From: Hyphomicrobiales bacterium
Lineage (GTDB): Bacteria > Pseudomonadota > Alphaproteobacteria > Rhizobiales > Xanthobacteraceae
Length of the DNA stretch: 64,000 bases
Direction: 5' to 3'
Assembly: GCA_009377755.1 (NCBI GenBank)
Contig: WHTM01000018.1
Span: 1-64,000, forward strand
Shown here: positions 36,665 to 44,331 of the stretch, piece by piece
Layout of the letters: each line of letters opens with the position of its first letter
Numbering within the stretch: position 1 is the first letter of the stretch
Made by a program: the position numbers and the translations under genes
The notes under the pieces: generated by a model
Seen by the model: the letters and a program-made list of their open reading frames with translations, nothing else
Databases searched by the model: none
Told to the model about the DNA's origin: nothing

Positions 36665-37671
36665 GCGTGATGGTCTGGGACCTGCCGCTGATCTGGGCTG
36701 CGATACTCGGTTTTGCCGTCGTCATGTATGTCGTGCTCGACGGATTCGACCTCGGTCTCGGCCTGCTGTTCCCGTTCGCCAAGGACGAAAGCGAGCGCGA
36801 TCAGATGATGGCCTCGATCAAGCCGTTCTGGGACGGCAACGAGACCTGGCTGGTGCTCGGCGGCGGCGGACTGCTGGTCGCGTTTCCGCGCGCCTACGCG
36901 ATCCTGCTGCCGGCGCTGTACCTGCCCGTCATCGTCATGCTGCTGGGGCTGATCTTCCGCGGAGTGGCGTTCGAGTTCCGCCACCTGTCGCACGGCAAGA
37001 CCCAATGGAACGTCGCGTTTGCGGCCGGATCGGCGGTCGCTGCCGTGTCGCAGGGAATGATTCTCGGGGGGATGATCCAGGGCATCCACGTGGAAGGCGG
37101 CGCGTTCGCCGGCGGTGCTTTCGACTGGGCAACGCCGTTCGCACTGCTGTGCGGGTTCGGCGTCGCGGCCGGCTATGCGCTGCTCGGCGCGACGTGGCTG
37201 ATCATGAAGACCGAAGGTCCGGTCGCGGAACGCGCGCGCAGCCAGGCTAAAGTTCTGCTCGCGCTCGTGCTCGCCTTCATGGCGGCGGTGAGCGTGTGGA
37301 CGCCGCTTGCCTTCCCGCGCATCGCCGAACGCTGGTTTTCGCTGCCGAATTTCTACTATCTCTGGCCGGTACCGCTGCTCACCGCCTTGCTTGCGCTGCT
37401 CGCCTGGCGATGGATCGACCGGGCGCACGACGCCACACCCTTCTTCGCCGCCATCGGGCTGTTCCTGCTCGGCTATCTCGGGCTGGTGATCTCCTCGTTC
37501 CCGTATCTGGTTCCGCCGACGCTGACGATCTGGGACACGGCGGCGGCACGGTCAAGCCAGCTCTTCATGCTGGTCGGCACGCTGTTCCTGATGCCGTTCA
37601 TCCTCGGCTATACCGCGCTCGCCTACTGGCTGTTCCGTGGCAAGGTGACGGAAGGCGAGGGCTATCACTGA
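36661..37671 (+). CDS. cydB: Cytochrome bd-type quinol oxidase subunit II
   Basis: A 336-residue partner of the subunit encoded directly upstream, with eight predicted membrane helices. The family opening is complete: DLPLIWAAILGFAVVMYVVLDGFDLGLGLLFPF. KPFWDGNETWLVLGGGGLLVAFPRAYA follows near residues 50-75 and the conserved Trp/Arg helices continue. The start overlaps cydA by 4 bases. The 3' end overlaps the convergent glycosyltransferase gene by 7 bases. No cydX-like small gene or cydDC transporter is seen here. Confidence 0.96.
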   Translation: MSVMVWDLPLIWAAILGFAVVMYVVLDGFDLGLGLLFPFAKDESERDQMMASIKPFWDGNETWLVLGGGGLLVAFPRAYAILLPALYLPVIVMLLGLIFRGVAFEFRHLSHGKTQWNVAFAAGSAVAAVSQGMILGGMIQGIHVEGGAFAGGAFDWATPFALLCGFGVAAGYALLGATWLIMKTEGPVAERARSQAKVLLALVLAFMAAVSVWTPLAFPRIAERWFSLPNFYYLWPVPLLTALLALLAWRWIDRAHDATPFFAAIGLFLLGYLGLVISSFPYLVPPTLTIWDTAAARSSQLFMLVGTLFLMPFILGYTALAYWLFRGKVTEGEGYH

Positions 37672-39194
37672 CCCTTCGGCGCCGCCATACGCTGCGGCCG
37701 GATCACGGCCCAGCCGACGCGTAGCGGCCGGCCGAAGCCTTGCAGTGTGCGTTCGAACACGCGCGGGACTTCCAGCACCAGATCGGGAAACCGCGCCTTG
37801 ATCTCCTGCGGCGGCGTGCCGGGCGTATCGACCGCCGGCCAGAGCACCACCGCACCGCGCGATCTGATGTCGTCGGCGGTCAGCCACGGCGTCGTCGTCT
37901 CGTCGATGAACTGGCGCGGGCGGCTCGCCGAGGCGACGGCGACCAGCGATGCCAGCCGCCGGTCGCCCGTGACGATCTCAAGCGGCTGGCCGGTCCGCCG
38001 CTCGAATGTCTCGGTGAAAAAACGTCCGATGGCGATGGCCGGCTGCGCGACACGCAGCTCCATCCGTAGGAGCCGCGGCACCAGGGTGACGCCGAGCACG
38101 ATCATCACCGGCGACACGATCAGCAGGCCGATCCAAGCGTAGGCCAGGATGCGCTGGCGGTGCAGCCGGATCGTATCGCCGGTGAAGACGACCACCGCCA
38201 GCCCGGACAGAACGAGGACGGGCGCGAAGGCGACCAGCGGCGGCGAGCGGGCATAGAGCAGGGCGGCGACGCTCGCGGCCAAGGGCGGCGAAATCGCGAA
38301 GAAATAGACGAAAACGCGTCCCGCCTCGGCGGTGGCGAGCCGCTCGATTGCCGGCACCATTTGCCGGAGCTGGAACGGCCATCCGCTGGCCAGCACCACC
38401 AAGAGCACCGCGCCTGAATGCGCCATCAGCAGGTCGCCCAGCAGGCGCAGCCAGATCATCGCATCGCGTGCCGGCTCAAGCGGGCGCCAGCCCTTCAGCA
38501 CCGGCCGCGCCAGATCCGGCTGATGCACAAGCCAGAGCGCATAGGGAAGCACGATCATGGCGACGATAACAACGCAGAACCAGGGATCGAGGGTACGCAA
38601 CATCTCGCGTCCCCGCCGTGTCGCGATCAGGAACAGGTCGAGCAGGACGACGAGCACGATGGCGAGCCAGGCGGTGAGCAGCAGCAGCCCGATCTCGATG
38701 GCGAGCGCGAACCAGTAGCGTCGGCGGCCTTCGCCGTACACGCGCCAGGTATGCAGCAGCACCAGTGACCAGAGCGGCATCGCCAGCACATGCGGGCCGA
38801 AATCCGGCGTCGGCACGGCGACGGTCGACACACCGACCATGAGCAGGATCGCGAGAACGGAATGCTGCATGCCGACGATGCCGCGCCCGAGTGCCATCAG
38901 GCTCCACAGCGTGACCACCACGCATCCCTGCGCCAGCAGGTAGACGCCGATCATGCGGCCGCCCGTCAGCGCGAAGGCGATATCCGCGAGCCAGTAGGCC
39001 AGCGGCGGGCCGTAGACCGTGCCGAGCCGGAATTCGCGCCCGATCGTCAGCGTTTCCGCGAGATCTCCGGGCGGCGCTGAATAGAACAGCGCAGGGACCA
39101 GCAGCCACAGCAGCGCCTGGGCAAGCGCCGCGAGCCAGAATACCGAGGCGGGACGCACGCGCAGCGCTTCGACGATGAGGGACGCGTAGATCAT
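37665..39194 (-). CDS. Glycosyltransferase family 39-like membrane protein
   Basis: About 509 residues with ten or more membrane helices and a soluble C-terminal part. The first periplasmic loop has the DLAETLTIGREFRLGTVYGPPLAYWLADIAF region expected of ArnT/PMT-type transferases, with acidic residues that would bind the polyprenyl-phosphate sugar. The C-terminal domain (from about 400) has no family mark I recognise. I prefer ATG 39194 to TTG 39206. It follows rnhB by 47 bases and overlaps cydB at the other end. Substrate is unknown; lipid or protein glycosylation is likely. Confidence 0.85.
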   Translation of the reverse strand: MIYASLIVEALRVRPASVFWLAALAQALLWLLVPALFYSAPPGDLAETLTIGREFRLGTVYGPPLAYWLADIAFALTGGRMIGVYLLAQGCVVVTLWSLMALGRGIVGMQHSVLAILLMVGVSTVAVPTPDFGPHVLAMPLWSLVLLHTWRVYGEGRRRYWFALAIEIGLLLLTAWLAIVLVVLLDLFLIATRRGREMLRTLDPWFCVVIVAMIVLPYALWLVHQPDLARPVLKGWRPLEPARDAMIWLRLLGDLLMAHSGAVLLVVLASGWPFQLRQMVPAIERLATAEAGRVFVYFFAISPPLAASVAALLYARSPPLVAFAPVLVLSGLAVVVFTGDTIRLHRQRILAYAWIGLLIVSPVMIVLGVTLVPRLLRMELRVAQPAIAIGRFFTETFERRTGQPLEIVTGDRRLASLVAVASASRPRQFIDETTTPWLTADDIRSRGAVVLWPAVDTPGTPPQEIKARFPDLVLEVPRVFERTLQGFGRPLRVGWAVIRPQRMAAPKGQ

Positions 39195-39241
39195 CTGCCC
39201 GCGCAATCAAGACAAGCGCGACCAGAGATACGGTGCGACGG

Positions 39242-39949
39242 CTAGAGTGGCAACACGCTTGGCACGGCCGCACCGGCGCCGTCGGCAGGGTCGCCCCAGG
39301 CCCTGGCCACCGGCTCGAACGAGCGCCGGTGATGGACGGTTGGCCCGAGCCGATCCAGCGCCGCAAAATGCTCGGGCACGCTGTAGCCCATGTGGCGCTC
39401 GAAACCATATCCCGGATGCGCCGCGCCGATGCGCGCCATCAACCGGTCGCGCGTCACCTTGGCGACGATCGAGGCGGCCGCGATCGAGGCGACGATCGCA
39501 TCGCCGCTCACCACCGCCTCGCAATCGCAGCAGCAGTCGATGCGGTCCCGCCCGTCGACGAAGACGAGCTTCGGCTTGAGCGGCAGCGCGGCGACGGCGC
39601 GTGCCAGCGCCCAAAGCGAGGCGCGCAGGATGTTGTCCCGGTCGATCCGGGCCGGCGAGGCGAAGGCGACCGCGACCTCGGCGCGCGCGCAGATGCGGCC
39701 GTAGAGTTGTTCGCGGCGTTCGGCGGTCAGCTTCTTGGAATCGTCGAGGCCGCGCGGAATGCGCTTGGGATCGAGAATCACCGCGGCGGCGACCACCGGT
39801 CCGGCAAGCGGTCCGCGCCCGGCTTCGTCGCAGCCGGCGACCGGCCAGACCCCGCGCTTGAGCGCCGCGCGCTCGCGCGCAAACGTTGGACGGAGATCGG
39901 GCTCTCCCAGGGGCAGGCGTTCGGCGCGGAGGGCGGCGGCGCGGCTCAT
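39242..39949 (-). CDS. rnhB: Ribonuclease HII
   Basis: RnhB cuts RNA in RNA-DNA hybrids, including single ribonucleotides. A 235-residue protein: the active-site segment [23 protein letters not shown] near residues 36-58 has the DE pair. [14 protein letters not shown] follows, with a conserved acidic segment near 128-133 (LVFVDGRD) and [34 protein letters not shown] near 163-196. All motifs are intact. In many alphaproteobacteria rnhB lies next to ccrM; here ccrM is 32 kb away. Confidence 0.96.
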   Translation of the reverse strand: MSRAAALRAERLPLGEPDLRPTFARERAALKRGVWPVAGCDEAGRGPLAGPVVAAAVILDPKRIPRGLDDSKKLTAERREQLYGRICARAEVAVAFASPARIDRDNILRASLWALARAVAALPLKPKLVFVDGRDRIDCCCDCEAVVSGDAIVASIAAASIVAKVTRDRLMARIGAAHPGYGFERHMGYSVPEHFAALDRLGPTVHHRRSFEPVARAWGDPADGAGAAVPSVLPL

Positions 39950-40082
39950 GGCCCACGATGCTGCACACCGGAGCGGTGCCTAAGTCAATAGCCGTGGGAC
40001 CGGCTGTGGACAGCGCGCTTTTCCGTCGTCCCCGCGAAAGCGCATCGCTGCCAAGCTAAGCGGCGAGCACCATTCTGCGACC

Positions 40083-40196
40083 GTCATCCTGAGGCGCGAC
40101 CCCGGCCTTAGGCCGGGGGAGCCTCGAAGGATGAACGGCCCCGGACTCGCGGCCATCCTTCGAGGCTCGCCCTGCGGGCGAGCACCTCAGGATGAC
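40083..40196. repeat. Two head-to-head CATCCT/CCTCAGGATGAC repeats
   Basis: Unit one has GTCATCCTGAGG, a CCCCGGCC-TTA-GGCCGGGG stem and CCTCGAAGGATGA. Unit two has CATCCTTCGAGG, a CTCGCCC-TGC-GGGCGAG stem and CACCTCAGGATGAC. Tips differ but are self-complementary in each. The stop codon of the GIY-YIG gene lies inside the second unit. Confidence 0.8.
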
Positions 40197-40525
40197 GTCT
40201 CGGTTTGTGGCGCGCGCGAGGACGAAGTCTTCGGCTTGCCGCCACGTCGCTTGGCAAAGGCCTTAACGCTGTCCCAATCGCCGCGCGCGAGTGCCTCTTT
40301 CTTCGCGCGGCTCCAGCCCTTGATCTGCCGCTCTGCGGCGATCGCGTCGGTGATTCGATCGAAGTGCTCCGACCAGATCAAAGTGACGGGGCGACGAGTG
40401 AAGGTGTAGCCGGGATAGGCGCCGGTCTGGTGCTCGGCGATGCGCTTCGAGAGGTCATCGCCCGTCGCGCTGCCGACGTAGAATGACCCGTCGGCGCAAC
40501 GAAGCATGTAGACAAAGGCTCCCAT
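40187..40525 (-). CDS. GIY-YIG nuclease-superfamily protein (YhbQ-like)
   Basis: A 112-residue protein: MGAFVYMLRCADGSFYVGSATGDDLSKRIAEHQTG is the GIY-YIG core (here VYML...FYVGS), with the Arg and Glu (RIAEHQ) of the active site and the FDRITDAIAAERQIKGWSRAKKEALARGDWDSVKAFA C-terminal half typical of YhbQ/UPF0213-type proteins. The last residues (SSSRAPQTETSS) are low-complexity, and the TGA lies inside a dispersed repeat, so the natural C-terminus was probably altered by the repeat. Physiological role unknown. Confidence 0.9.
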   Translation of the reverse strand: MGAFVYMLRCADGSFYVGSATGDDLSKRIAEHQTGAYPGYTFTRRPVTLIWSEHFDRITDAIAAERQIKGWSRAKKEALARGDWDSVKAFAKRRGGKPKTSSSRAPQTETSS

Positions 40526-40557
40526 CGCAGGACCTCCCCACGCTACAACCTCTCCCC

Positions 40558-40696
40558 GTCACCCTGAGGCGCTCGGCGCGTAAAGCGCGTCTACGCGCGT
40601 CTTCACCGCGCTATGGCGCCGAGCCTCGAAGGGCGACGGCCAGGACTCGCGGCCATCCTTCGAGGGCCATGCTTCGCATGGCCGCCTCAGGATGAC
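40558..40696. repeat. CACCCTGAGG / CCTCAGGATGAC repeat pair
   Basis: The same family as 40083-40196, with GGCGCTCGGCGCG...CTATGGCGCCGAGCC in unit one and GGCCATGC-TTC-GCATGGCC in unit two. It lies just upstream of the GIY-YIG gene. Confidence 0.75.
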
Positions 40697-40771
40697 GGCC
40701 GTAGAATAGTGCTTGCGCCTTAACTTGGCGCCTGTGCGCTTTCGCGGGGACGACTTGTTGAGAAGCTGCGC

Positions 40772-41920
40772 TCAAAACAAACTCAACTGTTCCGTCTGCT
40801 TGCGCGGCGGGGCGAAGTGCTCGGTGGTGAGACGCGTCTTTCCCGCATTAAGCCCGAGCCGCTCGCAGGCAACCTCGAACCGCCGGCCGATCATCCAGGC
40901 AAAGGGCCCGCCGCCTGTCATGCGCTTGCCCCAGGCGGAGTCATAATCCTTGCCGCCGCGCGTCTCGCGCACGAGCTTGAACACGTGCCGGTAGCGGTCC
41001 GGGAAATTCGCCATCAGCCATTCCTTGAATAGGTCGCGCACTTCCAGCGGCAGCCGCAGCAGCACATAGCCCGCGCCGCGCACGCCGAGCGCCGCCGCGG
41101 TGTCGAGAATGCGTTCGATCTCGGAGTCGTTGATGGCCGGAATGACCGGCGCCACCATCACCGAGGTTGGCACCCCCGCTGCTGCCAATTGCCGCAGCGC
41201 CTCGAGCCGCCGCTGCGGCGTCGGGGCGCGCGGCTCCATCACGCGCGCGAGCTTGGCGTCGAGCGTCGTCACCGACAACGCGACCTTGACGAGATTGCGC
41301 TCTGCCATCCGGGCGAGAATGTCGAGGTCGCGCAGGATCAGCGCCGACTTGGTGACAATGCCGACCGGATGCCCGGCGCGCTCAAGCACATCGAGAATAC
41401 GCCGCATGATCTGATAGGTGCGCTCGATCGGCTGGTAGGGATCGGTGTTTGTGCCGATTGCGATCGTGCGAGGCACATAGCTCGGCGCCGTCAGCTCGCG
41501 TTCCAGGAGTTCCGGCGCGTCCGGCTTGGCGAACAGCTTCGATTCGAAGTCGAGGCCGGGCGAGAGTCCGAGATAGGCATGGGTCGGACGGGCGAAGCAG
41601 TAGATGCAGCCGTGCTCGCAGCCGCGATACGGGTTGATCGAGCGGTCGAAGGAAATGTCGGGAGAATCGTTGCGGGTGATGATCTTGCGCGTGCTGTCGA
41701 CGGTGACAGTGGTTAGGAAGGGCGGCAGCTCCTCAAGGCTTTGCCAGCCGTCGTCGAAGGCGACCCGCGCGACCGGCTCATAGCGGCCCGAGGCGTTGGT
41801 CTGGGCGCCGCGGCCGCGCCGGCGCTCTCGATCGATGCCCCGAACCGACGGTTCGCCCGCCGGCGCGGAGAGCGCCGACACCGGCGGGCGACGAATGGCA
41901 ACTGATGACGAACCGGCCAT
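40772..41920 (-). CDS. Radical SAM protein, PA0069 family (SPL-like)
   Basis: About 382 residues, with the radical SAM cluster motif CEHGCIYCFARPTHAYLG near residues 100-117 in the C-x3-C-x2-C spacing. INPYRG precedes it, and GTNTDPYQPIERTYQIMR, TKSALILRDLDIL and VSVTTLD-like strands follow as in the spore-photoproduct-lyase-like group. The C-terminus ends EQLSLF, a possible clamp-binding-like tail. The first 60 residues are variable and Arg-rich. I prefer ATG 41920; ATG 41932 and TTG 41962 are alternatives. In related genomes this gene sits by rnhB, as here. Its reaction is unknown. Confidence 0.9.
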   Translation of the reverse strand: MAGSSSVAIRRPPVSALSAPAGEPSVRGIDRERRRGRGAQTNASGRYEPVARVAFDDGWQSLEELPPFLTTVTVDSTRKIITRNDSPDISFDRSINPYRGCEHGCIYCFARPTHAYLGLSPGLDFESKLFAKPDAPELLERELTAPSYVPRTIAIGTNTDPYQPIERTYQIMRRILDVLERAGHPVGIVTKSALILRDLDILARMAERNLVKVALSVTTLDAKLARVMEPRAPTPQRRLEALRQLAAAGVPTSVMVAPVIPAINDSEIERILDTAAALGVRGAGYVLLRLPLEVRDLFKEWLMANFPDRYRHVFKLVRETRGGKDYDSAWGKRMTGGGPFAWMIGRRFEVACERLGLNAGKTRLTTEHFAPPRKQTEQLSLF

Positions 41921-42141
41921 AGGGCACACCATAGGGGCAAGTGAAGAACGAAACAAGAACAAATTTGAGGTCGCCTATCCGCAACATCTGGGGCGGAATG
42001 GCTGGCGACGACGCTTGATATGGGAAGCAACCGGACCGGCAGGCGAAAGTTGCTCTTCGGAATGGAGAAAGGAACGAATCGCGGCCGATGATTTCCGCCT
42101 GCGCAACAATTGCCGAATGCTAAATGCTGGCGTTTCGATCG

Positions 42142-42201
42142 TGCGTGAGCATTGCTAATTTTGCCAAGTAATGCGTGAGCATTGCTAATTTTGCCAAGTA
42201 A
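42142..42201. repeat. Perfect 30-bp tandem duplication
   Basis: TGCGTGAGCATTGCTAATTTTGCCAAGTAA occurs twice in direct succession (42142-42171, 42172-42201). It ends just before the ribosome binding site of the glycosyltransferase gene at 42212, so it duplicates leader or promoter sequence. The unit is distinctly AT-rich. Confidence 0.9.
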
Positions 42202-42211
42202 AGGGAGCCGC

Positions 42212-42793
42212 ATGCTGAGCGTTGTCGTCGCCACGAATGAATCGGAGCGTGCGCTGGTGCCGACACTGGCGGCCCTGGTCCCCGGAGCCACCGCCGGTCT
42301 GGTGCGCGAGGTGATCATTGCCGATCCCGGCTCGCGCGATGCCACCGCGGATGTCGCCGATGTCGCCGGTTGCCGGATGCTGGTGTCGGACGCCCCGCTG
42401 GGAATACGGCTGACACAGGCGGCCGCGGCTGCGCGCGCGCCGTGGCTCCTGTTCCTCACCGCGGGCGCCGTTCCGCAATCGGGGTGGGTCGAGGAAGCCA
42501 CGCGCTTCATCGAGGAGGCATCGCTGCAAGGACGCGCCGATGCGGTCGCGGCGGCGTTTCGTGCTGTGTCGCCGGCGGTCGTCCCCGCGTCGCCGCTGCG
42601 CGAGGCGATCGCCCTGCTGGCGCAGGCCGCCGGTCTGGTGCGGCACGCGACGCAGGGCCTACTGATCGAAAAGCAGCACTATCTGCGCATCGGCGGCCAT
42701 CGCGCGGAAGCGCCCGCACCGGAAGCCGACGTGCTGAGGCGACTCGGGCGGCGGCGGATCGTGACGCTGCGCTGCGGTGCGGTGAGTGCCTGA
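42212..42793 (+). CDS. Small GT-A-like family 2 glycosyltransferase
   Basis: A 193-residue protein: LSVVVATNESERALVPTLAALVPGA opens a GT2 fold, VREVIIADPGSRDATADVADVAGCRML gives the nucleotide-binding strand, and APWLLFLTAGAVPQSGWVEEATRFIEEA follows near residues 80-105, as in the short TIGR04283-type group. The usual DxD-like motif is replaced by LTAGA, so catalysis is uncertain. ATG 42212 has GGGAG upstream; the longer frame starts inside the 30-bp duplication. It stops four bases before a CTAG palindrome. Confidence 0.8.
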   Translation: MLSVVVATNESERALVPTLAALVPGATAGLVREVIIADPGSRDATADVADVAGCRMLVSDAPLGIRLTQAAAAARAPWLLFLTAGAVPQSGWVEEATRFIEEASLQGRADAVAAAFRAVSPAVVPASPLREAIALLAQAAGLVRHATQGLLIEKQHYLRIGGHRAEAPAPEADVLRRLGRRRIVTLRCGAVSA

Positions 42794-42796
42794 CCG

Positions 42797-42872
42797 CTAG
42801 TGTCCCTTTGGTTCCGACGTTCGTACGAGCGTATGCTGCAATGGGATACGAACGTCGGAACCGGGACACTAG
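42797..42872. repeat. CTAG-bounded palindrome, copy 3
   Basis: A 76-bp element between two convergent genes. CTAGTGTCCC pairs with GGGACACTAG. The inner arm GGTTCCGACGTTCGTA pairs with TACGAACGTCGGAACC. Middle: GTATGCTGCAATGG. Its right CTAG provides the TAG stop of the DUF3096 gene, and the TGA stop of the glycosyltransferase lies three bases before its left CTAG. Confidence 0.88.
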
Positions 42873-43012
42873 TTCAGCACGCCGAGACCGGAGGCGCCGA
42901 TCAGGATCAGATAGAACGCGACAATGACGTTGAGAAAGCGCGGCGTGATCAGGATGAGAATGCCGGCGATCAGGGCCACGATCGGCTGAAAGTGCGCAAT
43001 CCACTCGGACAT
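42869..43012 (-). CDS. DUF3096 small membrane protein
   Basis: A 47-residue protein, mostly two hydrophobic helices: PIVALIAGILILITP and LNVIVAFYLILIGASGLGVL. This is the DUF3096 pattern. ATG 43012 follows AGGAG at a good distance. Its TAG stop coincides with the right-hand CTAG of the palindrome. Function unknown. Confidence 0.85.
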   Translation of the reverse strand: MSEWIAHFQPIVALIAGILILITPRFLNVIVAFYLILIGASGLGVLN

Positions 43013-43198
43013 GGGGTCACTCCTGTGACCGGGGCAATGGGTCCGGGCGAGGCGCCGGAGCGTCGAATCACCATGATAGCATTCGTGGAACCAGGACACG
43101 GCACTGCACCGTCGAGCCTGTACAAGCACGGCGCCGGCAAGTAGCCTTTCCGGCCAATGAAGACAGGGCCGCCTGAGCGGCCATGAGGGAGGACGACC

Positions 43199-44149
43199 AT
43201 GACATTGCAGGTGAAGACGGCTGCAATTGCACTCGCCGCGGCGCTTGCCTTGCCGGTTTCCGCCGGCGCCAGCGACATCAAGATGATGACCGGCCCGCAG
43301 GGCGGCTCTTGGATTCCGCTCGGCGGTCAGCTCAAGGACCTCTGGGAGAAGTCGGTATCGGGCATGAAGGTGCAGGTGTTCCCGGGCGCCGGCATCGCCA
43401 ATGTACGCGGCATCGAGGAAGGCAAGGCCGATGTCGGCCTCGCCAACTCGATCTCCACCGCCGACGCGATGTCCGGGCGGGCGCCGTTCAACAAGCCGCA
43501 CGGCAACGTCTGCAACGTTGCCTCGCTCTATCCGCAGTACTTCCAGTTCGTGGTGCTCGCCGACGCCGGCATCAACAAGGTTTCCGACCTCAAGGGCAAG
43601 GCGATCACCACGCAGCAGCGCGGCAACACCGGTGAAGTGATCACCCGCCACTTCCTCGAAGCGCACGGTCTCAAGTACAGCGACCTCAAGGTGAGCTTCG
43701 TCGGCTACACCGACTCGGTGAACCAGATGAAGGACGGGCACGCGGTCGCCTTCGGGCTCAACACCCAGGCCCCGGCCGGCGCCGTGATGGACCTCCAGGC
43801 GGCGCGCGAGATCAGGATGCTCGAGCAGACCGACATCTACGACCAGATGCTCAAGCTCAATCCGAGCTACAAGATGATCACGCTGCCGAAGGGAACCTAT
43901 CCGAAGCAGGACAAGGACCTCCAGGTGATCGGCTTCTTCACGCACGTGGTGGCGTCGTGCAAGCTGCCTACCGATGCGGTCTACACCATGACCAAGACGA
44001 TCGCAGCCAACACCAAGACGCTCGCGACCGTCGCCAAGGACATTGCGTCGCTCAAGCCGGACGCGATGGCGGCGGACATCGGCGTGAAATTCCACCCTGG
44101 CGCCGCGAAGTACTACAAGGAAGTCGGCATCGATGTGAAGACCAATTGA
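43199..44149 (+). CDS. TAXI-family TRAP transporter solute-binding protein
   Basis: A 316-residue periplasmic binding protein. The signal peptide (TAAIALAAALALPVSAGAS) ends near residue 24. DIKMMTGPQGGSWIPLGGQLKDLWEK is the TAXI opening, followed by VFPGAGIANVRGIEEGKADVGLANSIS, SLYPQYFQFVVLADAGI and ITTQQRGNTGEV. GGGAGGACG precedes the ATG. It is followed by the fused TRAP permease, its normal partner, with a repeat between. The substrate is unknown; the dehydratase gene downstream hints at a sugar acid. Confidence 0.93.
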   Translation: MTLQVKTAAIALAAALALPVSAGASDIKMMTGPQGGSWIPLGGQLKDLWEKSVSGMKVQVFPGAGIANVRGIEEGKADVGLANSISTADAMSGRAPFNKPHGNVCNVASLYPQYFQFVVLADAGINKVSDLKGKAITTQQRGNTGEVITRHFLEAHGLKYSDLKVSFVGYTDSVNQMKDGHAVAFGLNTQAPAGAVMDLQAAREIRMLEQTDIYDQMLKLNPSYKMITLPKGTYPKQDKDLQVIGFFTHVVASCKLPTDAVYTMTKTIAANTKTLATVAKDIASLKPDAMAADIGVKFHPGAAKYYKEVGIDVKTN

Positions 44150-44172
44150 TAGCTGGGTGCGGAAATTTCGCA

Positions 44173-44274
44173 GTCGTCCCCGCGAATGCGGGGACCCATA
44201 CTCCGCGGCCCCTCGATAGACCTGTGGCTATGGGTCCCGGCTCGCGCTCGCTTCGCTCGCTTGGCCGGAACGAC
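44173..44274. repeat. GTCGTCCCCGCG...CGGAACGAC repeat with CCCATA core
   Basis: An intercistronic element between the TAXI protein and the permease: GTCGTCCCCGCGAATGCGGGG at one end, GGGACCCATA and TATGGGTCCC as inner arms, and GCGAGC-GAAGC-GCTCGC-like hairpins inside. It could protect the upstream mRNA and lower permease expression. Confidence 0.7.
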
Positions 44275-44331
44275 AGCGAATTGATGAGCCGGAGTGGTGA
44301 CAAGGCGACGTAGCGCAAGGCTCACCCTCCG

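Noticed and set aside
43084-43116. GGAAC followed by CGTC before the TAXI gene
   Set aside because: The spacing is 18 bases and the -10 element is imperfect, so it is below the level I accept for EcfG.
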